A DNA stretch of 64,000 nucleotides, taken from Symsagittifera roscoffensis. Lineage: Eukaryota > Xenacoelomorpha > Acoela > Convolutidae. The translations under genes were made by a program, and so were the position numbers. Where the stretch lies: positions 39,390,379 to 39,454,378 of the forward strand of contig NC_087067.1 of the NCBI RefSeq assembly GCF_963678635.1, in the 5' to 3' direction. The notes beneath the pieces are model-generated. The model saw only the letters and a list, made by a program, of their open reading frames with translations, was not told the DNA's origin and did no database searches. This document shows, one piece after another, positions 35,891-46,863 of the stretch; the first letter of the stretch is position 1; the number at the start of each line of letters is the position of its first letter.

Positions 35891-36627
35891 ATGTATATTT
35901 TAAAAATATTAACATATCAACACATTCTTTTTCTAATTTTTTCTGAACAAAACACAAATCCATCTCCCCGCACAGGACCTCAGGATTTGTCAGTAACACA
36001 CTACGATTGTGAGGAAAATGAACAAAAAATGCTACACAAGAATGCAATAAACAAAGTAACACAATGCGAATCAGAACCACAAGCTATAGAAACAACAAAC
36101 ATAGTAGCAACATTAAACTCAAAAGCCCGAGCAACAACACTTACAGGCTATAAGTTTACAGCAACAGTTTCCGAAAAGAAAGTACATTGTTCACAACTTT
36201 CAAATGGAAATAAATACCGACTTGATCACGAATCATTCTACCAAAGTAATACAGAAAGACTTTTTCATCTAACCCCCCAAAGATTGCTAAAACGAACTAC
36301 TCAGATTAAACTTGACAAAGAATAAAAAATCAAACAGAAAAATAGTTAACTTTCAAGTCTTCGCAGACTCTGTACATCGAAGACATATTAAAATAGACGA
36401 AAAATACCCATACAACGGCGTACACGGACGACTTACTTATGATATCCGCGACAAACATTGGATACCACATATTGGAATAAACAATCCTTCAAACTGCAAA
36501 GCAGATACAAAAAATAAAGGATACCAAGAAATAATGTTTTTTGACTGGAAAATACAAGTCAAAAAAATACAACTGAAACGAGATTTAAAGGATAACACAA
36601 TAATTTTTCAAGGCATCAGACTACCTT
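35891..36627 (+). pseudogene. First element: envelope-like gene, part before the insertion
   Basis: Opens with a signal-peptide-like MYILKILTYQHILFLIFS. An ectodomain-like stretch with spaced cysteines follows (THYDCEEN, VTQCESEP, KVHCSQL). A second open piece, 36,312-36,632, contains YDIRDKHWIPHIG and NPSNCKAD. By position and composition this is an envelope-glycoprotein-like gene. The second LTR element lies directly after it. Part of the broken fossil; no specific viral family is claimed. Confidence 0.5.
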
Positions 36628-37530
36628 TGTGACATTTGACCAGAATGGACGAAAATGCAGAATCGAAGTTTTAGCAGCTAGCCTACCGAATTAGCAGTTT
36701 TGAAGGATTAGCAGTGTTATTAGAACGATTAGCTAAACGGCGAATATCAGTCAGGAGATTCTGGTGTTTCAAATTTTTAATTTTTCGAAGTATGACGTCA
36801 TATTTCTGAGAAACGTCAGAAACGACCATTTTGGCAGAAAACCGAAATAAAACACAACAACAACAGTAGTTGCGACTAGAACAACGAAAAAACTTAGAAT
36901 CGGAATTAGAGACAAGCAGAAATAGCAGAGACCGTTCCGAGTTGCAACTATTGTGTCGCTACAATAGTTGCAAGGCCGTTGCGAACAACGGTGAAGGGTA
37001 GAAGACAGCCTTCCGGGAGGAAGATAAAGGTCTTATTTCCCCGGATTCAAGAATCCGGAGGGGTCTCGGGACTGAAACTCTTAGCATTTTATACAAACTT
37101 TTAGCTTCCCTATTATGTCCTGAATTGAATTTATTTAACATCTGAATTCATTTTGCTAGGATGAGAAGCTAGGAGTTGGGGGAAAGGGTTGATCCATCTT
37201 CGATGGAGATGAAGATTTTTATCTACTGAACAAAAACAATAATAATTCAATAAAAAGTAGTAGCCTTGTTTTTAGGAGTGATCTCGTAGTCTGGGTATAC
37301 TGAGAACCAGCCATGAGCTCACTATTTCTGCATGTAATCAAGTTAATTTGAGTGTTTTGACCGAAGCCGAAAGCAGTAACGTTTTTGTCGACCCGATGTT
37401 AGAAAGGCCACCGAAAGAACTGGCTTGGTAGAGACGGTGAAAAGCATGTAGAGCTCTGTTTAGACGTTGGCCAGTCGTCTTAGAACCTAGCTTTATTTTC
37501 CGTCGATATGTATCTTCCGGGCGAATGTTA
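36628..37530 (+). repeat. 5' LTR of the 23.6-kb element
   Basis: A 903-bp direct repeat of 59,322-60,223. It begins TGTGACAT and ends near ATGTTA (followed by CA), giving approximately inverted ends. It contains a row of four perfect hairpins (36,942-37,058) and an AATAAA-rich stretch. The right end could be two bases longer. Confidence 0.8.
36942..37058 (+). other. Cluster of four perfect hairpins in the 5' LTR
   Basis: TTGCAACTATTGT pairs with ACAATAGTTGCAA (36,942-36,973, 6-nt loop). CCGTTG-CGAA-CAACGG lies at 36,976-36,991, CTTCC-GGGA-GGAAG at 37,010-37,023, and CCGGATTC-AA-GAATCCGG at 37,041-37,058. All four recur in the 3' LTR (59,635-59,751). There the third loop reads GAAA while its stem is unchanged. 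Confidence 0.7.
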
Positions 37531-38899
37531 CATATATGTTTTTATGGCGCTCCTGGGTGTTATTCCTTTTAACATCATGACCGGCAGAACCGTTAACGAG
37601 CACTCCGCGCCGAGCGGATGCTCACATTAACGCCCTTAAAAGGCCAAAACCGCGGGGGCGGACTGGTAGTTCGGAACGCGGAAGCCTTCCGGATTACCGT
37701 GAATAGCTTTTTAACCTAGTTAAGACCAAAAATTCACGAACCAGGAAGGGTGGGGCCATTCGCGGTCTCGCCATCTCCTGAGTGGTCCGTGAGCAAAAAA
37801 ACTTAAAGATATATATAAAACCAAACAAAAAGTAGTATAATTTCCAAGAAAAACAAAAAACATAAAAAATAACTGAAAAAACCAGAAACTGTAAAAAAAG
37901 TTTAAAAAAATAAAACAGTAGAAATCATCCCCCCAGACAAGATGTTATCCGACCCCCCGTTTGTTGTTGATAGATAATATTGTTGTTACAGGCATATATA
38001 TCAGTCAGGATTGTTACGATCGATTTGGTGGCCCGTTTGTGAGGCTTGTACTGTGGGGTTATTTGAGCATTTAAGCACGTTAATGATAAATTGCGCTCAA
38101 TCCGGAAGGGTCAGCTGATTTGCGCTCAATTCGGAAGGGTCTTGGGAGAAGACTGATCCGGCAAGCAGTACAAGGAGCAACAAGAAGGGGCTCAACGACA
38201 ACAACAACCGACTGTTGGGTATCGTAAACATGTTTTGTATCCCTTTTGGTACAAAAAATTGAGATAGTAATCTGTGGGGGGCTCGACAGTGCTGCACTGT
38301 AGTGACACTTCACCTAACTGCAAATATCCGAGTTAAGCACCTTAATTCGGATATTAAACAAACCCGGAGGGGTATAGTATTACTAATATTATTACTTATA
38401 TAGCCTATATTAATACTCCTATATCGTTTTTTAGTGAAAAACACAGAAAGCAGACCGGTTTTTAGGGTCAAAATAGCGATATTTTGACCCCCCACAAATC
38501 GCGATTTTTGAGATGTTGATATTTTTTGAAACGGAAAAAAGCGCTATATTAGTGTGTTACATTGTAACTGCACTACTATAATAGACCGGTTAAGTTTAGT
38601 TCGGAAGTGGTTGGAACTATTTTGGTACCAAAAGCCGAATTTTCGTGATTTTTGAGAAAACGGAACACTATAAATTCAGAAACTTTTTGAAATTTTTGAG
38701 TTAGGACAGTAAAAATAGTTGTTCGGACAACGTCCACTAGTGAATCTACAGATTCTAAAACCCGCATCCCGAAAGCCTTCCGGATTGCAGAGAAATCGAA
38801 TTCAACGTGTTTGATTTGGTGGATTCAACAATCCGGAGGGGTCCAGGTAGCATAGTTTTTCGCATAGTTTTTCGCAAAGGGAGCCGAAGGTGAACTTCA
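37531..38899 (+). other. Leader of the 23.6-kb element
   Basis: About 1.37 kb without a convincing gene. A possible primer-binding site, TGGCGCTCCTGGGTG, lies at 37,545, 14 bases after the LTR. A CCGGA-G-GGGT motif recurs at 38,101 and 38,130 (each after GCGCTCAAT), 38,363 and 38,832. Most of 38,447-38,899 is the start of the 2,665-bp tandem unit. Confidence 0.5.
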
Positions 38900-40434
38900 A
38901 TGAAAATCAAAGGAGGAGGACATATGGATCCACTAGAGGTAGGGGCAGTTCATCAGGCTATGCCACAAGAGATAATAGAATACGGGGCCCGAACAGTAGA
39001 GCAAGTTCAACGGGGAACAGACAGACCTCTAACGAACGACCAACACAAGGCACACATGCGACTGGGAGAGGCGATTCCGGTAACAGGAGACATGCGAGCC
39101 CAGGGAGGGGTCATGTGGGCCAAGGGGGTGAACTTCCCTCTCCCGCTTGGCCATGATTTTGCCACTTCCACCGGGACATTGAACCGAGAGGAGATGTCGG
39201 AACTGTCCGACATCTCTACTGAGATAGTTGCAACTAGAAGATCTCCAACAGACAACACCATGATGGCAGGCGGGACTGAGAAACAAACAACGTCCTCATC
39301 GTTCTCAGAAAGAATGAAGAACACCTTCGGAAACATCTTTCCATTCACCATGGGAGTGGGCACAGGAAATGAAGGTGAATCCCAGGATGAAGAAGAGGAC
39401 AAAGACGAGCAAGTGGACTTTGGATCTCAAGTCAGTCTCAATAGTTTGACCCAGGAGAATGAAGCATACGTCGAAAGAGAGACTGGAACCATGGACAAAT
39501 TTGGTGTAGTGAGAACGATAAGCAAAGACGCAAACACACCAGGCCAGTCGAGGGGCTTTGCGATTATAAAAAATTCAGAGACGCGAGCTGGGGAGAGTAG
39601 AAACAAAGGGCTAGGTGACGTATTGGCGGATCCTGAAGTGGATAATGAAAAGACGTCGAGGCAGAGAATCACATCCCGAATCTGGACCAGCACGAAGCTA
39701 CCTGGGACCGACAGGGTGACACCGCCACTAGTGACGCCACTAGTGGATAACGGGGCAGCATTAGAAGAAGCCTTGAACAACATACTGGGTAGTATAGGAG
39801 AACAGAACGAACAGATGTCCTTAAGAATGAGTGAACTAGAAAGAGCAGTTCACATTGAAAGAGAAAGTCTACGGGAAGAAATAAACCGCAATAGACAAGA
39901 AGTTGGTAGGAGCAAAAAACGCTTGAAAGAAAGAACGGACGAGCACATAGCGAAGAACTTGTCGCGAATGACAAGAGAAGCGGAACAAAGAGAGTTACGC
40001 TTTAGAGACGACATGGAGAAGTTAAGAATTCAGCAAGAGCAGTCTCTTGGGACTCTTGACACAAAGATAGATGCGATGATGGAGAGGCGAACTCAGGCTA
40101 TCATGGATAGATTGGACGGGCTACTAGGCAGCAAGAGTGGACCAAAAGAAGGGGAACCGAACTCGGGAGGTTCCAGCAGGGAGCCGAAGGTGAACTTCAA
40201 TGAAAATCAAAGGAGGAGGACATATGGATCCACTAGAGGTAGGGGCAGTTCATCAGGCTATGCCACAAGGGATAATAGAACACGGGGCCCGAACAGTAGA
40301 GCAAGTTCAACGGGGAACAGACAGACCTCTAACGAACGACCAACACAAGGCACACATGCGACTGGGAGAGGTGATTCCGGTAACAGGAGACATGCGAGCC
40401 CAGGGAGGGGTCATGTGGGCCAAGGGGGAAACAC
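38881..40434. repeat. 250-bp direct repeat inside gag (38,881-39,129 and 40,181-40,429)
   Basis: The DNA starting GAGCCGAAGGTGAACTTCAA and ending GGGCCAAGGGGG occurs twice, 1,300 bp apart, at the start and near the end of the long gag frame, with about three substitutions. The two copies fall in different reading frames of that gag stretch. The second codes an Arg/Gly-rich tail (GRGSSSGYATRDNRTRG). Through the 2,665-bp duplication there are four copies in all. Confidence 0.75.
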
Positions 40435-40585
40435 TCATGGCGATTCGGATTGCAGGGATGCACCGAATGCAGAGCCCTTAACAAGGTGGGACGACACTCA
40501 AGCGGGGCACTCGAAAGATGCTACGTCAATGGCCACAGCCTTTGAAACCCTAAACAGGTCTTTAGAGACATTCCTTACAAGGTAA
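38900..40585 (+). pseudogene. 23.6-kb element: gag N-terminal frame, copy 1
   Basis: The 561-codon stretch has an acidic, Ser/Thr-rich first half (residues ~75-280; DEEEDKDEQVDFG). A long heptad-like coiled coil follows at about residues 287-410 (ELERAVHIERESLREEINRN; RELRFRDDMEKLRIQQEQSL). An Arg/Gly-rich basic tail at about residues 440-510 would suit RNA binding. The first ~75 codons read the 250-bp repeat in a frame different from the tail, so the true N-terminus may lie elsewhere. Part of the fossil element. Confidence 0.55.
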
Positions 40586-40714
40586 TCCAGAACCAATGCA
40601 CGCAGTGAGAAGTCCAGAAGAGTCTTTAAGAAACCAAGATGCTACAAAGACGAATCTGATGGCTGTATTGATACCTCGATAGAGGTAATAAAACTGCATT
40701 TCGAGGAAGAGGAC

Positions 40715-41113
40715 TTGTCGGAAAGACAAGAATGCAGTGCTCTCACCAGTAACTTGGAAGGGACAGCTCTGAACTGTGTCATGGCCAAGAAGCAGTATCA
40801 GCGTGAAACAGTCGAGAAAATCTTCGAAATCTTGTTAAACCGTTTTGGATCAGGGGTGCAGGGGCACCAAGCAATGATGCGCTTCAAGAAACAGAGGCAA
40901 CGAGAAGATGAAACGATAGACAAGTTTCTAGATGACTTGGAAATGCTGAGAAGACGCAGCCAACCGGATGAGTCGAACCGAAGGATGAACCTGGCAGTAG
41001 CCTCAAAATGCATCGATGGTGTGAAGAATGATGAATTTCGAACAATGCTAGCGACGCATTGCACACCACTATCAACCAATGCGCCAACACCAGAGGAGTT
41101 GAGGCTCAAGTAA
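40715..41113 (+). pseudogene. 23.6-kb element: capsid-like gag piece, copy 1
   Basis: The 132-codon stretch has the retrotransposon-gag look: LEGTALNCVMAKKQYQRETV, IFEILLNRFGSGVQGHQ and ETIDKFLDDLEMLRRRSQ. It ends at the junction of the 2,665-bp duplication; the matching second copy begins at 43,380. Confidence 0.55.
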
Positions 41114-41564
41114 AGCAGACCGGTTTTTAGGGTCAAAATAGCGATATTTTGACCCCCCACAAATCGCGATTTTTGAGATGTTGATATTTTTTGAAACGGA
41201 AAAAAGCGCTATATTAGTGTGTTACATTGTAACTGCACTACTATAATAGACCGGTTAAGTTTAGTTCGGAAGTGGTTGGAACTATTTTGGTACCAAAAGC
41301 CGAATTTTCGTGATTTTTGAGAAAACGGAACACTATAAATTCAGAAACTTTTTGAAATTTTTGAGTTAGGACAGTAAAAATAGTTGTTCGGACAACGTCC
41401 ACTAGTGAATCTACAGATTCTAAAACCCGCATCCCGAAAGCCTTCCGGATTGCAGAGAAATCGAATTCAACGTGTTTGATTTGGTGGATTCAACAATCCG
41501 GAGGGGTCCAGGTAGCATAGTTTTTCGCATAGTTTTTCGCAAAGGGAGCCGAAGGTGAACTTCA

Positions 41565-43250
41565 ATGAAAATCAAAGGAGGAGGACATATGGATCCACTA
41601 GAAGTAGGGGCAGTTCATCAGGCTATGCCACAAGAGATAATAGAATACGGGGCCCGAACAGTAGAGCAAGTTCAACGGGGAACAGACAGACCTCTAACGA
41701 ACGACCAACACAAGGCACACATGCGACTGGGAGAGGCGATTCCGGTAACAGGAGACATGCGAGCCCAGGGAGGGGTCATGTGGGCCAAGGGGGTGAACTT
41801 CCCTCTCCCGCTTGGCCATGATTTTGCCACTTCCACCGGGACATTGAACCGAGAGGAGATGTCGGAACTGTCCGACATCTCTACTGAGATAGTTGCAACT
41901 AGAAGATCTCCAACAGACAACACCATGATGGCAGGCGGGACTGAGAAACAAACAACGTCCTCATCGTTCTCAGAAAGAATGAAGAACACCTTCGGAAACA
42001 TCTTTCCATTCACCATGGGAGTGGGCACAGGAAATGAAGGTGAATCCCAGGATGAAGAAGAGGACAAAGACGAGCAAGTGGACTTTGGATCTCAAGTCAG
42101 TCTCAATAGTTTGACCCAGGAGAATGAAGCATACGTCGAAAGAGAGACTGGAACCATGGACAAATTTGGTGTAGTGAGAACGATAAGCAAAGACGCAAAC
42201 ACACCAGGCCAGTCGAGGGGCTTTGCGATTATAAAAAATTCAGAGACGCGAGCTGGGGAGAGTAGAAACAAAGGGCTAGGTGACGTATTGGCGGATCCTG
42301 AAGTGGATAATGAAAAGACGTCGAGGCAGAGAATCACATCCCGAATCTGGACCAGCACGAAGCTACCTGGGACCGACAGGGTGACACCGCCACTAGTGAC
42401 GCCACTAGTGGATAACGGGGCAGCATTAGAAGAAGCCTTGAACAACATACTGGGTAGTATAGGAGAACAGAACGAACAGATGTCCTTAAGAATGAGTGAA
42501 CTAGAAAGAGCAGTTCACATTGAAAGAGAAAGTCTACGGGAAGAAATAAACCGCAATAGACAAGAAGTTGGTAGGAGCAAAAAACGCTTGAAAGAAAGAA
42601 CGGACGAGCACATAGCGAAGAACTTGTCGCGAATGACAAGAGAAGCGGAACAAAGAGAGTTACGCTTTAGAGACGACATGGAGAAGTTAAGAATTCAGCA
42701 AGAGCAGTCTCTTGGGACTCTTGACACAAAGATAGATGCGATGATGGAGAGGCGAACTCAGGCTATCATGGATAGATTGGACGGGCTACTAGGCAGCAAG
42801 AGTGGACCAAAAGAAGGGGAACCGAACTCGGGAGGTTCCAGCAGGGAGCCGAAGGTGAACTTCAATGAAAATCAAAGGAGGAGGACATATGGATCCACTA
42901 GAGGTAGGGGCAGTTCATCAGGCTATGCCACAAGGGATAATAGAACACGGGGCCCGAACAGTAGAGCAAGTTCAACGGGGAACAGACAGACCTCTAACGA
43001 ACGACCAACACAAGGCACACATGCGACTGGGAGAGGTGATTCCGGTAACAGGAGACATGCGAGCCCAGGGAGGGGTCATGTGGGCCAAGGGGGAAACACT
43101 CATGGCGATTCGGATTGCAGGGATGCACCGAATGCAGAGCCCTTAACAAGGTGGGACGACACTCAAGCGGGGCACTCGAAAGATGCTACGTCAATGGCCA
43201 CAGCCTTTGAAACCCTAAACAGGTCTTTAGAGACATTCCTTACAAGGTAA
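41565..43250 (+). pseudogene. 23.6-kb element: gag N-terminal frame, copy 2
   Basis: A second, virtually identical copy of the 38,900-40,585 stretch, produced by the 2,665-bp tandem duplication. It has the same coiled coil and Arg/Gly tail. It is the copy physically continuous with the complete capsid/zinc-knuckle stretch downstream. Confidence 0.55.
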
Positions 43251-43379
43251 TCCAGAACCAATGCACGCAGTGAGAAGTCCAGAAGAGTCTTTAAGAAACC
43301 AAGATGCTACAAAGACGAATCTGATGGCTGTATTGATACCTCGATAGAGGTAATAAAACTGCATTTCGAGGAAGAGGAC

Positions 43380-44255
43380 TTGTCGGAAAGACAAGAATGC
43401 AGTGCTCTCACCAGTAACTTGGAAGGGACAGCTCTGAACTGTGTCATGGCCAAGAAGCAGTATCAGCGTGAAACAGTCGAGAAAATCTTCGAAATCTTGT
43501 TAAACCGTTTTGGATCAGGGGTGCAGGGGCACCAAGCAATGATGCGCTTCAAGAAACAGAGGCAACGAGAAGATGAAACGATAGACAAGTTTCTAGATGA
43601 CTTGGAAATGCTGAGAAGACGCAGCCAACCGGATGAGTCGAACCGAAGGATGAACCTGGCAGTAGCCTCAAAATGCATCGATGGTGTGAAGAATGATGAA
43701 TTTCGAACAATGCTAGCGACGCATTGCACACCACTATCAACCAATGCGCCAACACCAGAGGAGTTGAGGCTCAAGTTGAAAGAATATCGTTTGTTGAAAC
43801 CTCCTTCGCGATCTGGATATTATAAGAACAATTATGGAAATTTTAACAACGGACCTGCAAACCAAGGGAACAACTGGTACAAACCGAGGGATGATATGGA
43901 CAAGAGACGCTCTTGTGCCAATTGCAGTTCAACGGACCATCATGTGTCAGCATGCCCAACTTACAAACAAGGCATGAAAGCAATAGGCTTTAGCCTCGAG
44001 GACGAAGATGCGTCAGAAGTTGACCATGAGGATTTCATGAGAGGAGTAATTGCAAAATTCGGCTCGAGGTGTTTCTTTTGCAACTTGGAAGGTCATTTTA
44101 AATCAGATTGTCCGCAATTCTGGGATGCAGTGGCAGACATCAAGCATCCAAGGCACGAGGAAGCTTTACCAGGAGTGAAAGCCAGCAAGGCTCGCCTGTT
44201 GAGCGAAGCGGAGGCGCGCAGAAAAGACAAACCGCAAGAGCTGGCGACGAAGTAA
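43380..44255 (+). pseudogene. 23.6-kb element: gag capsid and nucleocapsid stretch
   Basis: The 291-codon stretch starts with a capsid-like segment (IFEILLNRFGSG, DKFLDDLEMLRRR). It then shows two CCHC zinc knuckles: CANCSSTDHHVSAC at about residues 179-192 and CFFCNLEGHFKSDC at about 231-244, each C-x2-C-x4-H-x4-C. A basic tail follows. Two knuckles and this spacing are typical of invertebrate Ty3/gypsy gag. Part of the fossil element. Confidence 0.68.
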
Positions 44256-45203
44256 ATGCAAGCGGTAACTAAAGAGACATGTGAATCGGAACCGGTGACC
44301 GCGGCCGATGACTTCAAGATTGATTATAGGGCAGCCGTGAGGGATGTTCTAAATAGAGTGCAGCAGGAACTGGTGACAAAAGAGATCGAACAGAAAGTGA
44401 AACTCGAACTGGAAAATGAGAAACTACAGGAGCAACTGAATACCTTCGAAGCAACGGAGGTGGAAGAGACTGAAGCACCAAGCAGTTTGAACATGGAACT
44501 TAATGTGATCTCCGGTCAGAGGTTCGGCATGGTGCCGCAAGGAAGCAAGATACAGTCGATAATCTCGGTGGCTGGACACCAGGTAATCAGAAATCTGAGT
44601 GAACCATCCGAGTTCACTTTGATGCATTTGGACACATATGCAGATTATCTGAGGCAGGTTGAGCCACGCTCTGAGTCGAGAGCTGTGCGAGAACCACTAG
44701 CAACGGGTGGCCCTCGCATAAAGAAACTTCATGGACGCTACATGGAAGTCTATGGGCCGTATCAAGTGATGATGAGCGTGGATGGAATCAGTATCTACAC
44801 TAGGACTTATGTAACAACAGATAGTGACCAAATAGGGCAGATCTATTTGAGTGAGGAGGAACTCAAAGTCCGCAGGATAGGCCATGACGCCATGATGGAA
44901 CAAGATCCAGTACATATTGGGTGCCAAGCAGATGTGACCGCACATCTGCTTGACACCAACGGAAGGAAAATTGGAGTCACAGGGCTTCTGGATACAGAAG
45001 CGGTTGTGAGTGTGATGCCGATAAAAACTTGGGAAAGAATGGGCTTCACGAGGGAAGATCTAATTCCAACGAATCTCCGACTGGCCGCCGCCAATCGAGG
45101 AGCGACTTACGTAGCTGGAAGGACACCAATAACAGTTCTCCACATGGGAGGACGGGATCTTTGGATGAGCTTCCTGGCGGTAGAGAATTTGGCTGATGAT
45201 TGA
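44256..45203 (+). pseudogene. 23.6-kb element: protease region
   Basis: The 315-codon stretch directly follows gag. It has a helical, charged segment at about residues 30-70 (EIEQKVKLELENEKLQEQL) and a middle part of unknown role. A retropepsin-like C-terminal third (about 245-315) shows GVTGLLD, VSVMPIKTWERMGF and LRLAAANRGATYVAG, with the beta-strand rhythm of retropepsins. Position between gag and RT fits. Part of the broken fossil. Confidence 0.55.
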
Positions 45204-45668
45204 CTTGAACAACGGTCTGATACGGATTAGAAACCCGGACCAGAAGTATGTTAAGAAACCAATTAATAGGATAATAACAGACGAAAAAAAGGTACCAATT
45301 TTTTTGGATAGAAAAGTGAAACTCAGCCAGGACAGGCTGTGGTGGCAACTTTTAGAATGAGAATTTGAAATTCGTTAAGCGATAGTAAACAGGTTTGTTT
45401 AGCACCGAATCCAAATAGTCAGAGTTCGGTGATTTTAGGCCGGAGCTTCTCGGTAACGCGAAACGGACTGTGTGTCAGTGTGTTATTGAACACACTGGAC
45501 ACCACGGTTTCAATCCAGCGTGGAAAGAAGCTTGGTTACGCTTTGCCGATGAGGACCGACTATGAGGAGACACAAATTTTGAAGAAACATAGTGTGAAAG
45601 ACAGTCCTTATCATACCAATAAAAATAAAATTTTATAGAGGATTAATGAATTAAAATCTATTCATAAA

Positions 45669-46738
45669 TTGTTTTCAATGAAATCCCAAACGGACGACGG
45701 CTTATCGAGCTGCTCGAACTTTCCGGAACGCCCCTCGTCATATGAACTTGAATCTGACAAACCGGTTTTGCCAGAGATAGAACATTTAAAAGGGAAAATA
45801 GGTGAGGGAGATTTCGAAAAATTGCGGGACGTTTTAAATCGGAACGCGGATGTATTTTTAAGACATAAGGCGGATATCGGTTGCTGTAATTTTGTCGAAC
45901 ACGAAATCAAACTTGAAGAGGGCGCCGTTCCCCATAGGGAAGGCGCAACACGAATGACGCCACACAAGTCGGAAGCGTGCCGAGCGGAAATAGAAATGTT
46001 GCTCGAATACGACATGATAGAACCCTCTAAATTGCCATGGGCTTGCGGTGTAGTAATGGCGAAAAAGAAAGGGGGCAGCTTAGGTTTTGTTGCGACTTTC
46101 GTTACTTGAACGCGGTAACGATAAAAGATGCGTACCCGATACCGCGATAAGGTGAGAGCCTCTCTAAACTTGGTGATGCCAAGTTCTTCACCACATTGGA
46201 CTTGGGTTCTGGCTTCTGGCAAGTCCCTCTGCGGAAGAAATAGAGAGAGAAAACCGGATTCGCGTGCGAATTAGGGTTGTACCAGTGGAAGAGGATACCC
46301 TTCGGCTTGTGCAACGCAACGGCCACTTTTCAAAGACTGATGGCTCAGGCTTTGACCAGAGTGACAAAGAAGTACGGGAACCTTGTGATGTGTTACGTGG
46401 ACGACGTGGTCATAGCGACACCAACCCTGGAAGACCATATTGACCGGCTCGATGAGGTCTTTGGATGCATGAAAAGAGCAGGCTTGAAGTGCAAACCATC
46501 GAAATGTGAAATCCTTAGGGATTCAATCAAGTACCTGGGAAGAATGGTGGACAGGCATGGTGTGAGGCCGGACCCGGAAGCAGTAGACATGGAAGGCTCC
46601 CAGAACGGACACACAGCTCCTGAGCTTCCTAGGGTTTGCCAACTACTACCGGGAGTTCTTAAAAGGATATGCAGACAAGGTGTATCCGATGCAGAAGCTG
46701 ATGCGCAACAAAGGGAAAAAATTCGAATGGAACGATGA
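45669..46738 (+). pseudogene. 23.6-kb element: reverse transcriptase
   Basis: Two open stretches carry RT landmarks: 45,669-46,109 (fingers; [30 protein letters not shown]) and 46,277-46,738 (palm; RIPFGLCNATATFQRLM, MCYVDDVVIATPTLEDHIDR, then FGCMKRAGLKCKPSKCEI and IKYLGRMVDRHGVRPDP). YVDD and the LG..V...G..P motif place it in Ty3/gypsy RT. Part of the broken fossil; pieces are listed, not joined. Confidence 0.7.
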
Positions 46739-46863
46739 AGCACAAGTTGCCTTCGAGAACATAAAGCGGGAACTGTGCGAAGCGCCAGAGCTAGGCATGC
46801 CTACATAAAAGGGCGTTGTAAGTTCTTGACACAGACGCATCGGTAGTAGCCATCTCAGGAATA

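Larger units (their letters stand above)
24430..36627 (+). mobile_element. Ty3/gypsy-type LTR element with envelope-like region, 5' part (fossil)
   Basis: AT-rich element reading gag, protease, RT, RNase H, integrase, then an envelope-like region, all on the plus strand. This is the order of Ty3/gypsy (Metaviridae) elements, and the presence of an envelope-like gene recalls errantivirus- or tunicate Tor-type members; the Tor comparison is from memory. The left limit is approximate because no LTR could be delimited. It is broken (many breaks) and is split at 36,628 by a second LTR element; its remaining part resumes at 60,224. It must be older than the inserted element. Confidence 0.7.
38447..43776. 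repeat. 2,665-bp tandem duplication (38,447-41,111 and 41,112-43,776)
   Basis: Two head-to-tail copies cover the last part of the leader and most of gag. They are almost identical; the only substitution I noticed is AGAGGTAGG versus AGAAGTAGG near 38,934/41,599. The junction shares AAAGCAGACCGG. The copies are far more alike than the two LTRs. Confidence 0.8.

Noticed and set aside
36628-37530. Possible self-cleaving (hammerhead-type) ribozyme in the LTR hairpin cluster
   Set aside because: I looked for the CTGATGA and GAAA core elements in the right arrangement and did not find them; the cluster is four simple hairpins.
37545-37559. Primer-binding site TGGCGCTCCTGGGTG
   Set aside because: Kept only as a possibility in the leader entry: it is 14 bases from the LTR end and I could not match it to a specific tRNA.
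39007-39974. Minus-strand frames of 85-131 codons over gag (and the same at 41,672-42,639)
   Set aside because: They lie opposite a convincing coiled-coil gag frame and have no recognisable content.
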